DNA of 9,891 bases, from assembly GCA_031273965.1 (NCBI GenBank), contig JAISQX010000164.1:1-9891 (forward strand). The letters are read 5' to 3'. The DNA is from Clostridiales bacterium (lineage in GTDB: Bacteria; Bacillota; Clostridia; Christensenellales; JAISNN01). The notes below the pieces were generated by a model that did no database searches, was not told the origin of the DNA, and saw only the letters and a list, made by a program, of their open reading frames with translations. Positions 1 through 6,457 of this stretch are shown here, one piece after another (the stretch's first letter is position 1; every line of letters begins with the position of its first letter). The position numbers and the translations under genes were made by a program.

Positions 1-819
1 GAATATCTCGAGAAGTATCGGGTGCTTCATTGTTCCGTTTATTATATGCGTGCGGCTTATTCCGCTTTCCACTCCCTCTATACATGCTTTAACCTTGGGT
101 ATCATGCCGCCCGTAATTATTCCGGCGTCTATAAGCGCGTTTATTTTTTTTACGGATATTTCGCTTATCAGACGGTTTTTGTCGTCCTTTATCCCGTCGA
201 CGTCGGTTAGATAAATGAGTTTTTCGGCGTTAAGCGCCGCGGCGATAGACGCCGCCGCAGTATCGGCGTTGAGATTGAAGCTTCTTCCCTCGTTGTCAGC
301 TCCGATACTTGATATGACGGGAACAAAATCGTTGTTTATCAGCTTTAAAAGAAAATCCGTATTTATTTTTTTGATTTCTCCGACAAAACCCAAGTCGGTT
401 CCGTCGGGAAGCGGCGGCGCTTTTTTCACGTTGATGAGATTTGCATCCTTGCCGCAGATGCCTATGGCGTTTACGCCAAGCGTATTTAACGCGCTGGTTA
501 TATCTTTATTCAATGCGGTTAAAGACATTTGTACGACTTTCATAGTGTCGGCGTCGGTTATGCGGAGTCCGTTTATAAAGCGGCTTTTGATCGATAACTT
601 TTCCAGCATTTTATTTATTTCCGGACCGCCTCCGTGAACCAGAATAGGGTAGACGCCGACGATTTTTAGGATGGAAATATCCTGAAGAATCGTATGCGTT
701 ATTTCTTCGTTTAGCATAGCGTTGCCGCCGTATTTTATAACCACAATCTTTTTTGAAAGACGGTTTATATATGGCAATGCCTCGGTCAAAATATTTGCTT
801 TTTCTATGAGCGAATTCAT
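1..819 (-). CDS. argB: Acetylglutamate kinase (3' end cut by window edge)
   Basis: ArgB phosphorylates N-acetyl-L-glutamate with ATP, the second step of arginine synthesis, in the cytoplasm. The gene reads in from ATG at 819 and runs open for 273 codons to the left edge. The last visible residues, HPILLEIF, lie near the usual C-terminus, so perhaps 10-25 residues are missing. Visible motifs are KYGGNAM (29-35, phosphate-binding lysine), VHGGGPEI (61-68), GLRITDADTM (84-93), NLNADTAA (182-189) and LTDVDGI (204-210). An N-terminal helix of about 22 residues precedes the kinase core. Such a helix is typical of hexameric, arginine-inhibited acetylglutamate kinases and absent from the short E. coli type, so feedback inhibition by arginine is a reasonable inference. 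GGAGA (827-831) lies 7 nt before the start. The gene follows argC by 21 bp and must be co-transcribed. There is no argJ between them, unlike the common argCJBD order. Confidence 0.96.
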   Translation of the reverse strand, partial: MNSLIEKANILTEALPYINRLSKKIVVIKYGGNAMLNEEITHTILQDISILKIVGVYPILVHGGGPEINKMLEKLSIKSRFINGLRITDADTMKVVQMSLTALNKDITSALNTLGVNAIGICGKDANLINVKKAPPLPDGTDLGFVGEIKKINTDFLLKLINNDFVPVISSIGADNEGRSFNLNADTAAASIAAALNAEKLIYLTDVDGIKDDKNRLISEISVKKINALIDAGIITGGMIPKVKACIEGVESGISRTHIINGTMKHPILLEIF

Positions 820-840
820 ATTATATTCTCCATTGATTTA

Positions 841-1881
841 TTAAAGATGACGCGGCTGCATTCTTAGACCTTCGGTTTCGTCCAAGCCGAACATGATATT
901 CATATTTTGCACGGCTTGACCCGACGCGCCTTTTATGAGGTTATCTATGCAAGATACTACGATTAACCTGCGTAGACGCTTATCGAGTACAAAGCCTATG
1001 CTTATGTAATTGCTATATTTTACACAGTTTAAGGAGGGCAATTTGTCAAGGCTAAACAATACAAAGGGTTGATTTGCGTAATATTTACGGTATACTTCGT
1101 ATATGCCGTGCTCGTCGATATCGATTATCGGTTTTAAATGAATGGTGGCGAGTATGCCCCTTGTTACGGGGAGCAGGTGCGGAGTAAAAGAAAGCGCAAT
1201 GTCGCGTCCCGCGGCGTTTGAGATTTCTTGCTCGATTTCACTCGTGTGCCTGTGGACGGCGACTCCGTACGCTTTGAAGTTTTCGTTCACTTCGGCAAAA
1301 AGTCCGGATGTCTCAGCTTTTTTACCGGCTCCGGATGTGCCGCTCTTTGCGTCGATTATTATATTGTCGGCGTCGATTATTCCTTCCTTTACAAGAGGAT
1401 AGAGAGGCAAGATTGAGCAGGTAGTGTAACATCCCGGATTCCCGACGATACTTGCTTTTTTGATTTTCTCTTTGTACAATTCCGGAAGCCCGTAAGCCGC
1501 AAGATTGAGAAGTTCGGGATACGGATGAAGAGTTTTGTAGGTTTTTTCATAAACGCTCCGACTGTCGTATCGGAAGTCCGCGCTCAAATCGATTATTTTA
1601 ACTCCGCGTTCAAATAATTTGCCGCAAAGCTCGGCGCTTGCCGCATGAGGAAGACAGGAAAAAATTACGTCCGAATCTTTTGATATCGCGTCTAAATCGT
1701 CGACGCCTTCAAAAAAACTATCCTTTAAACCGACGAGAGACGGATACATGTCCGTTATCCGCGTGCTTTTATTACTTACGCTTACGAGGTGCGTTATAGT
1801 AACGGATTTGTGCGCGGACAGAATGTTCATTAGTTCCAGTCCGGTATAACCGTTTGCGCCTATTATGCTTGCTTTCACCAT
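841..1881 (-). CDS. argC: N-acetyl-gamma-glutamyl-phosphate reductase
   Basis: ArgC is the NADPH-dependent reductase that converts N-acetylglutamyl phosphate to the semialdehyde, the step after ArgB. The product is 346 aa, the normal length. The N-terminal Rossmann motif is GANGYTG (8-14). The catalytic cysteine is Cys151 in GNPGCYTT, and GLPE (131-134) and HRHTSEIEQE (the conserved active-site histidine region) are present. A longer reading frame begins at a TTG at 1926. That start would place the promoter -10 box (1918-1923) inside the gene and has no ribosome site. The ATG at 1881 has AAGGAAC about 10 nt upstream and begins MVKASIIGANGYTG, the typical family start. It is the first gene of the argC-argB unit and is preceded by palindromes resembling ArgR operators. 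Confidence 0.97.
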   Translation of the reverse strand: MVKASIIGANGYTGLELMNILSAHKSVTITHLVSVSNKSTRITDMYPSLVGLKDSFFEGVDDLDAISKDSDVIFSCLPHAASAELCGKLFERGVKIIDLSADFRYDSRSVYEKTYKTLHPYPELLNLAAYGLPELYKEKIKKASIVGNPGCYTTCSILPLYPLVKEGIIDADNIIIDAKSGTSGAGKKAETSGLFAEVNENFKAYGVAVHRHTSEIEQEISNAAGRDIALSFTPHLLPVTRGILATIHLKPIIDIDEHGIYEVYRKYYANQPFVLFSLDKLPSLNCVKYSNYISIGFVLDKRLRRLIVVSCIDNLIKGASGQAVQNMNIMFGLDETEGLRMQPRHL

Positions 1882-1917
1882 AAAACCTTGTTCCTTTCCG
1901 TATAAATAATAATAGCC

Positions 1918-1946
1918 ATTATACAATAAAATTTATATTTATGCAA
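1918..1946 (-). promoter_or_regulatory. Sigma-A promoter of argC-argB
   Basis: On the minus strand TTGCAT (1946-1941) is followed by a 17-nt spacer and a perfect TATAAT (1923-1918). Transcription should begin near 1911, giving an untranslated leader of about 30 nt before the argC ATG at 1881. The -35 box is the left arm of a perfect palindrome (1940-1958), which suggests direct repression by a bound regulator. Confidence 0.8.
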
Positions 1947-1958
1947 GTATTTTGCATA
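1940..1958. promoter_or_regulatory. Palindromic operator over the argC -35 box
   Basis: TATGCAA and TTGCATA form a perfect 7-bp inverted repeat around GTATT. It covers the -35 element of the argC promoter. The TGCA-containing arms resemble ARG-box half-sites, but the spacing is one base longer than the usual 18-bp ARG box. A further TATGCAA half-site lies at 1992-1998. Repression by ArgR/AhrC is inferred from the position and from the better ARG box at 2012-2031. Binding by an unrelated regulator is possible. Confidence 0.6.
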
Positions 1959-2011
1959 TGTTTTTCGAAAAAATTTAAATATCTGCAGTATTATGCAAAA
2001 TCGAGATAAAA

Positions 2012-2031
2012 TTATGTATAATTATGCATAA
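2012..2031. promoter_or_regulatory. ARG box (ArgR/AhrC-type operator)
   Basis: TTATGTATAATTATGCATAA is a 20-bp palindrome with only one non-complementary pair. Its inner 18 bp fit the general ARG-box form WNTGNATWWWWATNCANW at every constrained position. ATTATG (2021-2026) and CATAAT (2032-2037) form a second, overlapping inverted repeat. The centre lies about 110 bp upstream of the predicted argC start site and about 72 bp, close to seven helical turns, from the centre of the palindrome on the promoter. ArgR hexamers commonly bind such paired sites, so arginine-responsive control of argC-argB is likely but inferred. Confidence 0.65.
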
Positions 2032-2037
2032 CATAAT

Positions 2038-2346
2038 AACGGAATGATAAAATTTTTTTCACTGCCGTAAGGCGCGGACGGATTTAAAAGAACTTTTCGT
2101 GAAATAAATAAACGGCGGACGTTATCAAGAATATAAAATAAAAAGATTTTCCGATTTGTTCATGCGTCCTAAGGTAAGGTTATAGAAGTCACAAAAAAAT
2201 CGTTATTAGGCGCCAAGCGTGTACATTGCCGATATGATTTTGCTTTTCTATCTATAATCTTGCGCCCGATGTTCTTTTAGTCAAAAATTTAACATGGATT
2301 TCATGCGTTTGCCCCGGAACAACCTCGGATTATGACGTGTCGAGAC
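2038..2346. other. Non-coding stretch between the arg operators and the leu promoter
   Basis: About 300 bp in which both strands give only very short open frames (24 codons or fewer) without ribosome sites. I recognise no RNA gene, T-box motif, repeat or remnant of a known gene. The A+T content is higher than in the neighbouring genes. Confidence 0.5.
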
Positions 2347-2375
2347 TTGACAAGAGGAGATAGGTTTGTTATAAT
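2347..2375 (+). promoter_or_regulatory. Consensus sigma-A promoter of leuC-leuD-leuB
   Basis: TTGACA (2347-2352), a 17-nt spacer and TATAAT (2370-2375) match the vegetative consensus perfectly. Transcription would start near 2382 and leave a leader of about 165 nt before leuC at 2548. So strong a core promoter suggests that control is exerted by a repressor or within the leader. Confidence 0.88.
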
Positions 2376-2425
2376 ATATAAAAGCATTCCGCGAATGAAA
2401 CATATGCGTATTAAAACTAAAAAGC

Positions 2426-2488
2426 TTAGCGATGGCTTAGTAACGCCGGCTAATATTTTTAATTAAACATAGGACGGCTTCGTCTATG
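2426..2488 (+). promoter_or_regulatory. Structured leu leader: attenuator-like hairpin plus second hairpin
   Basis: The first possible hairpin pairs TTAGC (2426-2430) with GCTAA (2449-2453) and GGC (2434-2436) with GCC (2445-2447). TATTTTT follows at once (2454-2460), giving the outline of a weak intrinsic terminator. The second pairs CATAG(G)ACG (2468-2476) with CGTCTATG (2481-2488) around GCTT, about 8 bp with one bulged G. The leuC ribosome site lies 50 nt further on. Leader-based control of leucine genes is common, but no T-box consensus or leucine-rich leader peptide is present. The mechanism is unknown and the folds are drawn by eye. Confidence 0.35.
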
Positions 2489-2547
2489 ACATAGTAGTCT
2501 AAAAAGGGCGCGGTTACAGAATACTATTACGGAAATTGGAGGCAAGT

Positions 2548-3804
2548 ATGGGAATGACAATGTCGCAAAAGATTCTGGCGGCTCATGCCGGAAAGGATAA
2601 AGTTGAAGCGGGACAGCTTATCAACGCAAGACTTGACTTTATGCTGGCAAACGATATTACGGCGCCGGTAGCTATAAACGAATTTAATAAGGCGGGTATG
2701 GCAGAGGTTGACGACAAAGGCAAAATCGCCCTGGTTATGGATCATTTTACGCCTAATAAAGATATCAAGGCGGCCGAGCAATGCAAATGTGTCAGGCAGT
2801 TTGCCAAGAGATTCGATATAGACAATTTTTTTGACGTGGGCAAAATGGGCATAGAGCACGCCCTTCTTCCGGAGTGCGGACTTGTCACGGCGGGTGATTT
2901 GATAATCGGCGCGGACAGCCACACTTGTACATACGGCGCTTTGGGCGCTTTTTCAACGGGCGTGGGTAGCACGGATTTGGCGGCGGGAATGGCGTCCGGA
3001 GAGGCGTGGTTCAAAGTTCCGGCCGCTTTAAAATTTGTCCTAAAGAATAAGCCCGCGAAGAATATATCGGGAAAGGACATTATACTGCATATTATAGGAA
3101 AAATCGGAGTGGACGGAGCGCTTTATAAATCCATGGAGTTTGTTGGCGACGGAATCGGGTATCTTAATATCGACGATAGATTTACGATTGCCAATATGGC
3201 AATAGAGGCGGGAGCAAAAAACGGTATTTTCCCTGTGGACGAAACAACTTTAAAGTATCTTGAAGAGACAAAAGCTAAAAAACCGACGATATATTCGGCG
3301 GACTTTGACGCCGAATACGACGCCGAGTACGAGATTGATTTGAGCGTGTTAAGACCTACCGTGTCGTTTCCGCATTTGCCGGATAATACGAAAACTATAG
3401 ACGAAATAGGCGATATCGATATAGATCAGGTGGTGATAGGCAGCTGTACAAACGGTCATATAACCGATTTGAGGATTGCGGCGGAGGTATTAAAAGGCAA
3501 ATCAGTGCATGAAAGAGTTCGCGCTATTATCATTCCGGCGACAAATAAGATATATTTGGAAGCCTTGCGCGAAGGACTCATCGATATATTTATAAACGCG
3601 GGGGCGGTTGTTTCTACGCCTACTTGCGGACCTTGTCTCGGAGGGCATATGGGCATATTGGCGCAAGGGGAGCGCGCGGTTTCGACGACGAACAGAAATT
3701 TTGTGGGCAGAATGGGGCATACCGAGTCCGAAGTATATTTGGCTTCTCCTTATGTGGCGGCAATGAGCGCTATATGCGGAAAGGTCTATCGGGTGGTCTG
3801 CTAA
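2548..3804 (+). CDS. leuC: 3-isopropylmalate dehydratase, large subunit
   Basis: This is the [4Fe-4S] aconitase-family subunit of isopropylmalate isomerase. With LeuD it interconverts 2- and 3-isopropylmalate in leucine synthesis. The product is 418 aa, the length of the clostridial/archaeal LeuC subfamily rather than the roughly 465 aa E. coli type. The iron-sulfur ligands are Cys300 (GSCTNG), Cys360 and Cys363 (TCGPCLGGHMG). GADSHTCTYGALGAFSTGVG (121-140) is the typical substrate/cluster region. A small tandem DAEYDAEY occurs at about 254-261. The frame extends to a TTG at 2536, but that lies before the GGAGG (2538-2542), which is 5 nt from ATG 2548. The start MGMTMSQKILAAHAG is also typical of the family. 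Close homologues include homoaconitase-type enzymes; the leuD-leuB neighbours favour the leucine role. Confidence 0.96.
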   Translation: MGMTMSQKILAAHAGKDKVEAGQLINARLDFMLANDITAPVAINEFNKAGMAEVDDKGKIALVMDHFTPNKDIKAAEQCKCVRQFAKRFDIDNFFDVGKMGIEHALLPECGLVTAGDLIIGADSHTCTYGALGAFSTGVGSTDLAAGMASGEAWFKVPAALKFVLKNKPAKNISGKDIILHIIGKIGVDGALYKSMEFVGDGIGYLNIDDRFTIANMAIEAGAKNGIFPVDETTLKYLEETKAKKPTIYSADFDAEYDAEYEIDLSVLRPTVSFPHLPDNTKTIDEIGDIDIDQVVIGSCTNGHITDLRIAAEVLKGKSVHERVRAIIIPATNKIYLEALREGLIDIFINAGAVVSTPTCGPCLGGHMGILAQGERAVSTTNRNFVGRMGHTESEVYLASPYVAAMSAICGKVYRVVC

Positions 3805-3946
3805 ATTAAATGTTTAGATGCATAGCTTCTATTGTTACTATTATTATAAGAGCGCGAAACGCGACAACGGCAGCGGACAATATATATTTAAGGCGTAAAC
3901 TTGAAAGGGCAATAATAGAATAGATTAGAAATTTTTAAAGGTTTTT

Positions 3947-3985
3947 GGGGAAGATAACGTAAAATTTTTTCCTAAAGTTATCCCC
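3947..3985 (+). promoter_or_regulatory. Hairpin in the leuC-leuD gap, just ahead of the leuD ribosome site
   Basis: The leuC-leuD gap (3805-4007, 203 nt) is long for genes whose products form one enzyme. GATAAC (3953-3958) pairs with GTTATC (3977-3982), and GGG (3948-3950) pairs with CCC (3983-3985) across a 2-nt bulge. The loop of 18 nt contains a run of six T. The stem ends 10 nt before AAGGAG (3996-4001), the leuD ribosome site. A tight CGCG-AAA-CGCG hairpin lies at 3853-3863. No gene is visible in the gap. Possible roles are mRNA stability, differential leuD expression or partial termination. A weak internal promoter (TTGAAA at 3901) cannot be excluded. Confidence 0.45.
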
Positions 3986-4007
3986 GAATATGAAAAAGGA
4001 GTTGTTT

Positions 4008-4493
4008 ATGACTGTAAAAGGATATGTTCACAAATATGGGAGCAATATTGACACCGACGTAATTATACCGGCAAGGTACTTAAATACATCCGATCATGCG
4101 GCGCTTGCCTCACATTGTATGGAGGACATTGACAAGGATTTTACAAAAAAAATAAAAACCGGCGATATCATTGTCGCGGAAAATAATTTCGGTTGCGGCA
4201 GCAGCAGGGAGCATGCTCCCGTAGCGATAAAGGCCAGTGGTATTTCATGCGTAATAGCCAATTCTTTCGCGAGGATTTTTTATAGAAATTCTATAAATAT
4301 CGGATTGCCGATAATAGAATCTCCCGAAGCCGTAAACGATATCAAAAACGGGGATTTGGTGTCGGTCGATTTTGATAAAGGGATAATATTCAATGAAACA
4401 AGCGGAAAAACCTTTAATATTCCTCCGTTTCCCGAGTTTATACGGGAAATAGTAAGAGCCGGGGGATTGTTGAACCGTAAAAAAGAACGGTAA
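4008..4493 (+). CDS. leuD: 3-isopropylmalate dehydratase, small subunit
   Basis: LeuD is the swivelling-domain partner of LeuC in isopropylmalate isomerase. The product is 161 aa, matching the short clostridial/archaeal LeuD. Family landmarks are IDTDVIIPARYLN (14-26), FGCGSSREHAP (substrate-binding loop, near 59-69) and the following SFARIFYRN region. An upstream in-frame ATG at 3990 exists, but AAGGAG (3996-4001) lies between the two ATGs, 6 nt before ATG 4008, and the protein then begins MTVKGYVHKYG as expected. It sits between leuC and leuB on the same strand, 24 nt before leuB. Confidence 0.95.
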   Translation: MTVKGYVHKYGSNIDTDVIIPARYLNTSDHAALASHCMEDIDKDFTKKIKTGDIIVAENNFGCGSSREHAPVAIKASGISCVIANSFARIFYRNSINIGLPIIESPEAVNDIKNGDLVSVDFDKGIIFNETSGKTFNIPPFPEFIREIVRAGGLLNRKKER

Positions 4494-4517
4494 AAATAAA
4501 AAGAGGAAAAAAATATT

Positions 4518-5603
4518 ATGAATTATAAAATTGCCGTTATCGACGGCGACGGAATAGGTCCGGAGGTTTGCGCCGCGGCGATAGAATCTCTTCGCGCCGT
4601 CGGTAAAAAATATAAACATGATTTTTTATTTGAGCATGTTCTTATGGGGGGGCGCGCGATAGACGAATACGGCGTGCCTTTGCCCAAAGAAACCGTGAAT
4701 GTTTGTAAAAAAAGTCAATCGGTTCTTTTGGGAGCCGTCGGCGGACCGAAATGGGACGCGCTTCCCGGGCATTTGAGACCCGAAGCGGGATTGCTCGGAA
4801 TAAGAAAGGCGCTTGGACTCTACGCGAATATCCGTCCCGCCTCGCTTTTAAACGCGCTCAAAGAAACCTGCCCCTTAAGAACGGACATAAGAGACGGGGG
4901 TATAGATATTATTGTCGTACGCGAATTGACCGGCGGCATTTATTTCGGCAGGCGCAATACTCTGCAAAAGGCGATAAACGAGAATACTTACGCTTACGAT
5001 ACGGAAAAATATTCCGTGAAAGAGATAAGAAGAATAGCCGAAAAGGCATATGCCGTCGCCGAAAAACGAAAAAAGAAAATAATAAGCGTGGACAAAGCAA
5101 ACGTTCTCGACAGCAGCAGACTTTGGCGAAAAACCGTACATGAAATGAATAAGGATTTTCCGGATATAGAGGTAACAGATATGCTTGTAGACAACGCCGC
5201 CATGCAGCTTGTAAAAAATCCGTCGCAGTTTGACGTTATACTTACGAGCAACATGTTCGGGGATATTTTGAGCGACGAAGCGGCTATGATAACCGGAAGT
5301 ATCGGGATATTAGCGTCCGCAAGCCTTGGAAAAACCGGACTTGGACTATATGAGCCCATACACGGAAGCGCGCCAGACATTGCCGGACAAAACATAGCGA
5401 ACCCGATAGCGGCAATATTGTCCGCGGCTATGATGCTTCGCATGTCTTTTGATTTGGACAGGGAAGCCGCCGCATTGGAGAAAGCCGTAAATTGTGTTCT
5501 GGAAAAAAATATGCGTACGGCGGACATAAAAGAAAAAGACAGCAAAGTCCTCGGCTGTAAAGAAATGGGCGAGGCGATAGCCGACGCGGTGCTTTTTGCA
5601 TAA
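4518..5603 (+). CDS. leuB: 3-isopropylmalate dehydrogenase
   Basis: LeuB catalyses the NAD-dependent oxidative decarboxylation of 3-isopropylmalate to 2-oxoisocaproate, the last leucine-specific step before transamination. The product is 361 aa, normal for the family. It begins with the nucleotide-fold motif IAVIDGDGIGPEV (5-17). Expected substrate and metal residues are present: Arg96 (GIRKALGLYANIRP), Arg106, Arg135 (VVRELTGGIYFG), Tyr142, Lys193 (VDKANVLD), Asp225, Asp249 and Asp253 (NMFGDILSDEA). GLYEPIHGSAPDIAGQNIAN is the NAD-preferring C-terminal signature. AGAGG upstream serves as a ribosome site at rather long spacing. It is the last gene of the leu unit. The dehydrogenases for tartrate and isocitrate are relatives, but the context and residues support LeuB. 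Confidence 0.97.
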   Translation: MNYKIAVIDGDGIGPEVCAAAIESLRAVGKKYKHDFLFEHVLMGGRAIDEYGVPLPKETVNVCKKSQSVLLGAVGGPKWDALPGHLRPEAGLLGIRKALGLYANIRPASLLNALKETCPLRTDIRDGGIDIIVVRELTGGIYFGRRNTLQKAINENTYAYDTEKYSVKEIRRIAEKAYAVAEKRKKKIISVDKANVLDSSRLWRKTVHEMNKDFPDIEVTDMLVDNAAMQLVKNPSQFDVILTSNMFGDILSDEAAMITGSIGILASASLGKTGLGLYEPIHGSAPDIAGQNIANPIAAILSAAMMLRMSFDLDREAAALEKAVNCVLEKNMRTADIKEKDSKVLGCKEMGEAIADAVLFA

Positions 5604-5738
5604 AACACGTTATATCCGTAATATTTCTTTGTCAAAATAAGGTAGAGATAAAAAGAATTATATAAGCGGTTTTATGAGTTTTACACGACCCGCTTAAAAA
5701 GAGGTAATGTTCTTGCGGTAAACTCTGCGGTAAATTTT

Positions 5739-5773
5739 AACGGGTCTTGCCGCTTAAAGCGGCAAGACCCGTT
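5739..5773. terminator. Bidirectional terminator between leuB and the tRNA array
   Basis: A perfect 16-bp inverted repeat (5739-5754 with 5758-5773) surrounds a TAA loop and is G+C rich in the middle. It is the only strong hairpin between two convergent transcripts, leuC-leuD-leuB from the left and seven tRNAs from the right, so it probably ends both. T-rich sequence follows on the plus strand (GATTAATTTT). On the minus strand the flank is AAAATTT, a weaker U-tract. A direct repeat of TGCGGTAAA (5714-5722 and 5726-5734) precedes it. The rest of the 186-nt gap after leuB shows no gene. Confidence 0.7.
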
Positions 5774-5789
5774 GATTAATTTTCGATTA

Positions 5790-5864
5790 TGGAGCGGGAG
5801 ACGGGATTCGGACCCGCGACATTCGCCTTGGCAAGGCGACGCTCTACCACTGAGCCACTCCCGC
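5790..5864 (-). tRNA. tRNA-Gly (anticodon GCC)
   Basis: 75-nt cloverleaf with encoded CCA. The acceptor GCGGGAG pairs with CTCCCGC, with U as discriminator base. The anticodon stem TCGCC/GGCGA closes the loop TTGCCAA, giving GCC for glycine codons GGC/GGU. It is the last tRNA of the array and lies 16 bp before the terminator hairpin. Confidence 0.97.
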
Positions 5865-5915
5865 AAAATAGAAATTGTGAAACATTCTTAATAGTTTTGC
5901 GTGCGCTTTTTTTAT

Positions 5916-5999
5916 TGGTGCGGCCGAAGAGACTCGAACTCCCACATCTGAAGATACTAGGTCCTAAGCCTAGCGCGTCTGCCATTCCGCCACGGCCGC
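5916..5999 (-). tRNA. tRNA-Leu (anticodon TAG)
   Basis: 84-nt class II tRNA with encoded CCA. The acceptor GCGGCCG pairs with CGGCCGC. The anticodon stem CTAGG/CCTAG closes the loop CTTAGGA, giving TAG, which reads CUN leucine codons. The long variable arm contains the pair ATCT/AGAT, as expected for leucine tRNAs. Confidence 0.96.
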
Positions 6000-6083
6000 A
6001 CAAAAATATGGGGAAATTAAGAATATTTTCAGCGCTATATATCGTAATTATAAAAATTCAATGATATATCACACGTTAAAGGC

Positions 6084-6159
6084 TGGTGATCCATCCGCGG
6101 TTCGAACGCGGGACCACTTGATTAAAAGTCAAGTGCTCTACCGACTGAGCTAATGGACC
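6084..6159 (-). tRNA. tRNA-Lys (anticodon TTT)
   Basis: 76-nt cloverleaf with encoded CCA. The acceptor GGTCCAT pairs with ATGGATC (one G-U pair). The anticodon stem CTTGA/TCAAG closes the loop CTTTTAA, giving TTT. The T arm is CCGCG-TTCGAAC-CGCGG. Confidence 0.97.
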
Positions 6160-6171
6160 GAAAAAAGGAAA

Positions 6172-6246
6172 TGGCTGGGGTGGCAGGATTTGAACCTACG
6201 GGTGCGAGAGTCAAAGTCTCGTGCCTTACCGCTTGGCTACACCCCA
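6172..6246 (-). tRNA. tRNA-Gln (anticodon TTG)
   Basis: 75-nt cloverleaf with encoded CCA. The acceptor TGGGGTG pairs with CACCCCA; the initial U and discriminator G are typical of glutamine tRNA. The anticodon stem CGAGA/TCTCG closes the loop CTTTGAC, giving TTG for CAA. Confidence 0.97.
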
Positions 6247-6262
6247 AAATATGGTATATATA

Positions 6263-6340
6263 TGGGGTGAGTAATGGGACTCGAACCCATGGCCTCCAGG
6301 GCCACAACCTGGCGCTCTAACCTACTGAGCTATACCCACC
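6263..6340 (-). tRNA. tRNA-His (anticodon GTG), G-1 encoded
   Basis: The acceptor GTGGGTA (6339-6333) pairs with TACTCAC, followed by discriminator C and encoded CCA. The anticodon stem CCAGG/CCTGG closes the loop TTGTGGC, giving GTG. The base at 6340 is the genome-encoded G at position -1 facing C73, the histidine identity pair, so the mature RNA is taken as 78 nt. Confidence 0.96.
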
Positions 6341-6348
6341 GCAAAAAA

Positions 6349-6425
6349 TGGCGAGCCTGAAGGGATTCGAACCCCCGACAAACGGCTTAGAAGGCCGTTG
6401 CTCTATCCAACTGAGCTACAGGCCC
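6349..6425 (-). tRNA. tRNA-Arg (anticodon TCT)
   Basis: 77-nt cloverleaf with encoded CCA. The acceptor GGGCCTG pairs with CAGGCTC (one G-U), with G as discriminator. The anticodon stem ACGGC/GCCGT closes the loop CTTCTAA, giving TCT for AGA/AGG. It is separated from the upstream tRNA-Gly(TCC) by 101 nt, the largest spacer in the array. Confidence 0.96.
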
Positions 6426-6457
6426 ATAATGATAGCAAAAAACGGTTTATGACCGCC

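Noticed and set aside
22..637. Two plus-strand open frames (22-210 and 215-637)
   Set aside because: They are antisense to argB, whose minus-strand reading frame covers the region with all family motifs. Neither has a recognisable product.
1882..1926. TTG-initiated 15-codon extension of argC
   Set aside because: It would start upstream of the -10 box TATAAT (1918-1923), so the codons would not be transcribed. The ATG at 1881 has a ribosome site.
2490..2530. Possible T-box sequence (AGGGCGCGGTTAC) ahead of leuC
   Set aside because: The order of bases does not match the T-box core AGGGTGGNACCGCG, and there is no room for the stem I specifier structure in the 165-nt leader.
2527..2922. 131-codon minus-strand frame opposite leuC
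   Set aside because: It is a shadow of leuC, with no ribosome site and no family resemblance. The same applies to the other antisense frames inside leuC, leuD, leuB, guaB and hflX.
4751..5143. 130-codon plus-strand frame within leuB
   Set aside because: Arg/Lys-rich out-of-frame shadow of leuB. The LeuB frame has all conserved residues.
5660..5700. AAGCGG ... CCGCTT inverted repeat with AAAAAG after it
   Set aside because: Only 6 bp around a loop of more than 20 nt and no T-tract on the plus strand. The perfect hairpin at 5739-5773 is a far better terminator.
5681..6307. Open frames across the tRNA genes (5681-5866, 5776-6003, 5789-6064, 6122-6307)
   Set aside because: They translate tRNA genes and spacers. 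Such frames give the familiar spurious proteins found over tRNA clusters.
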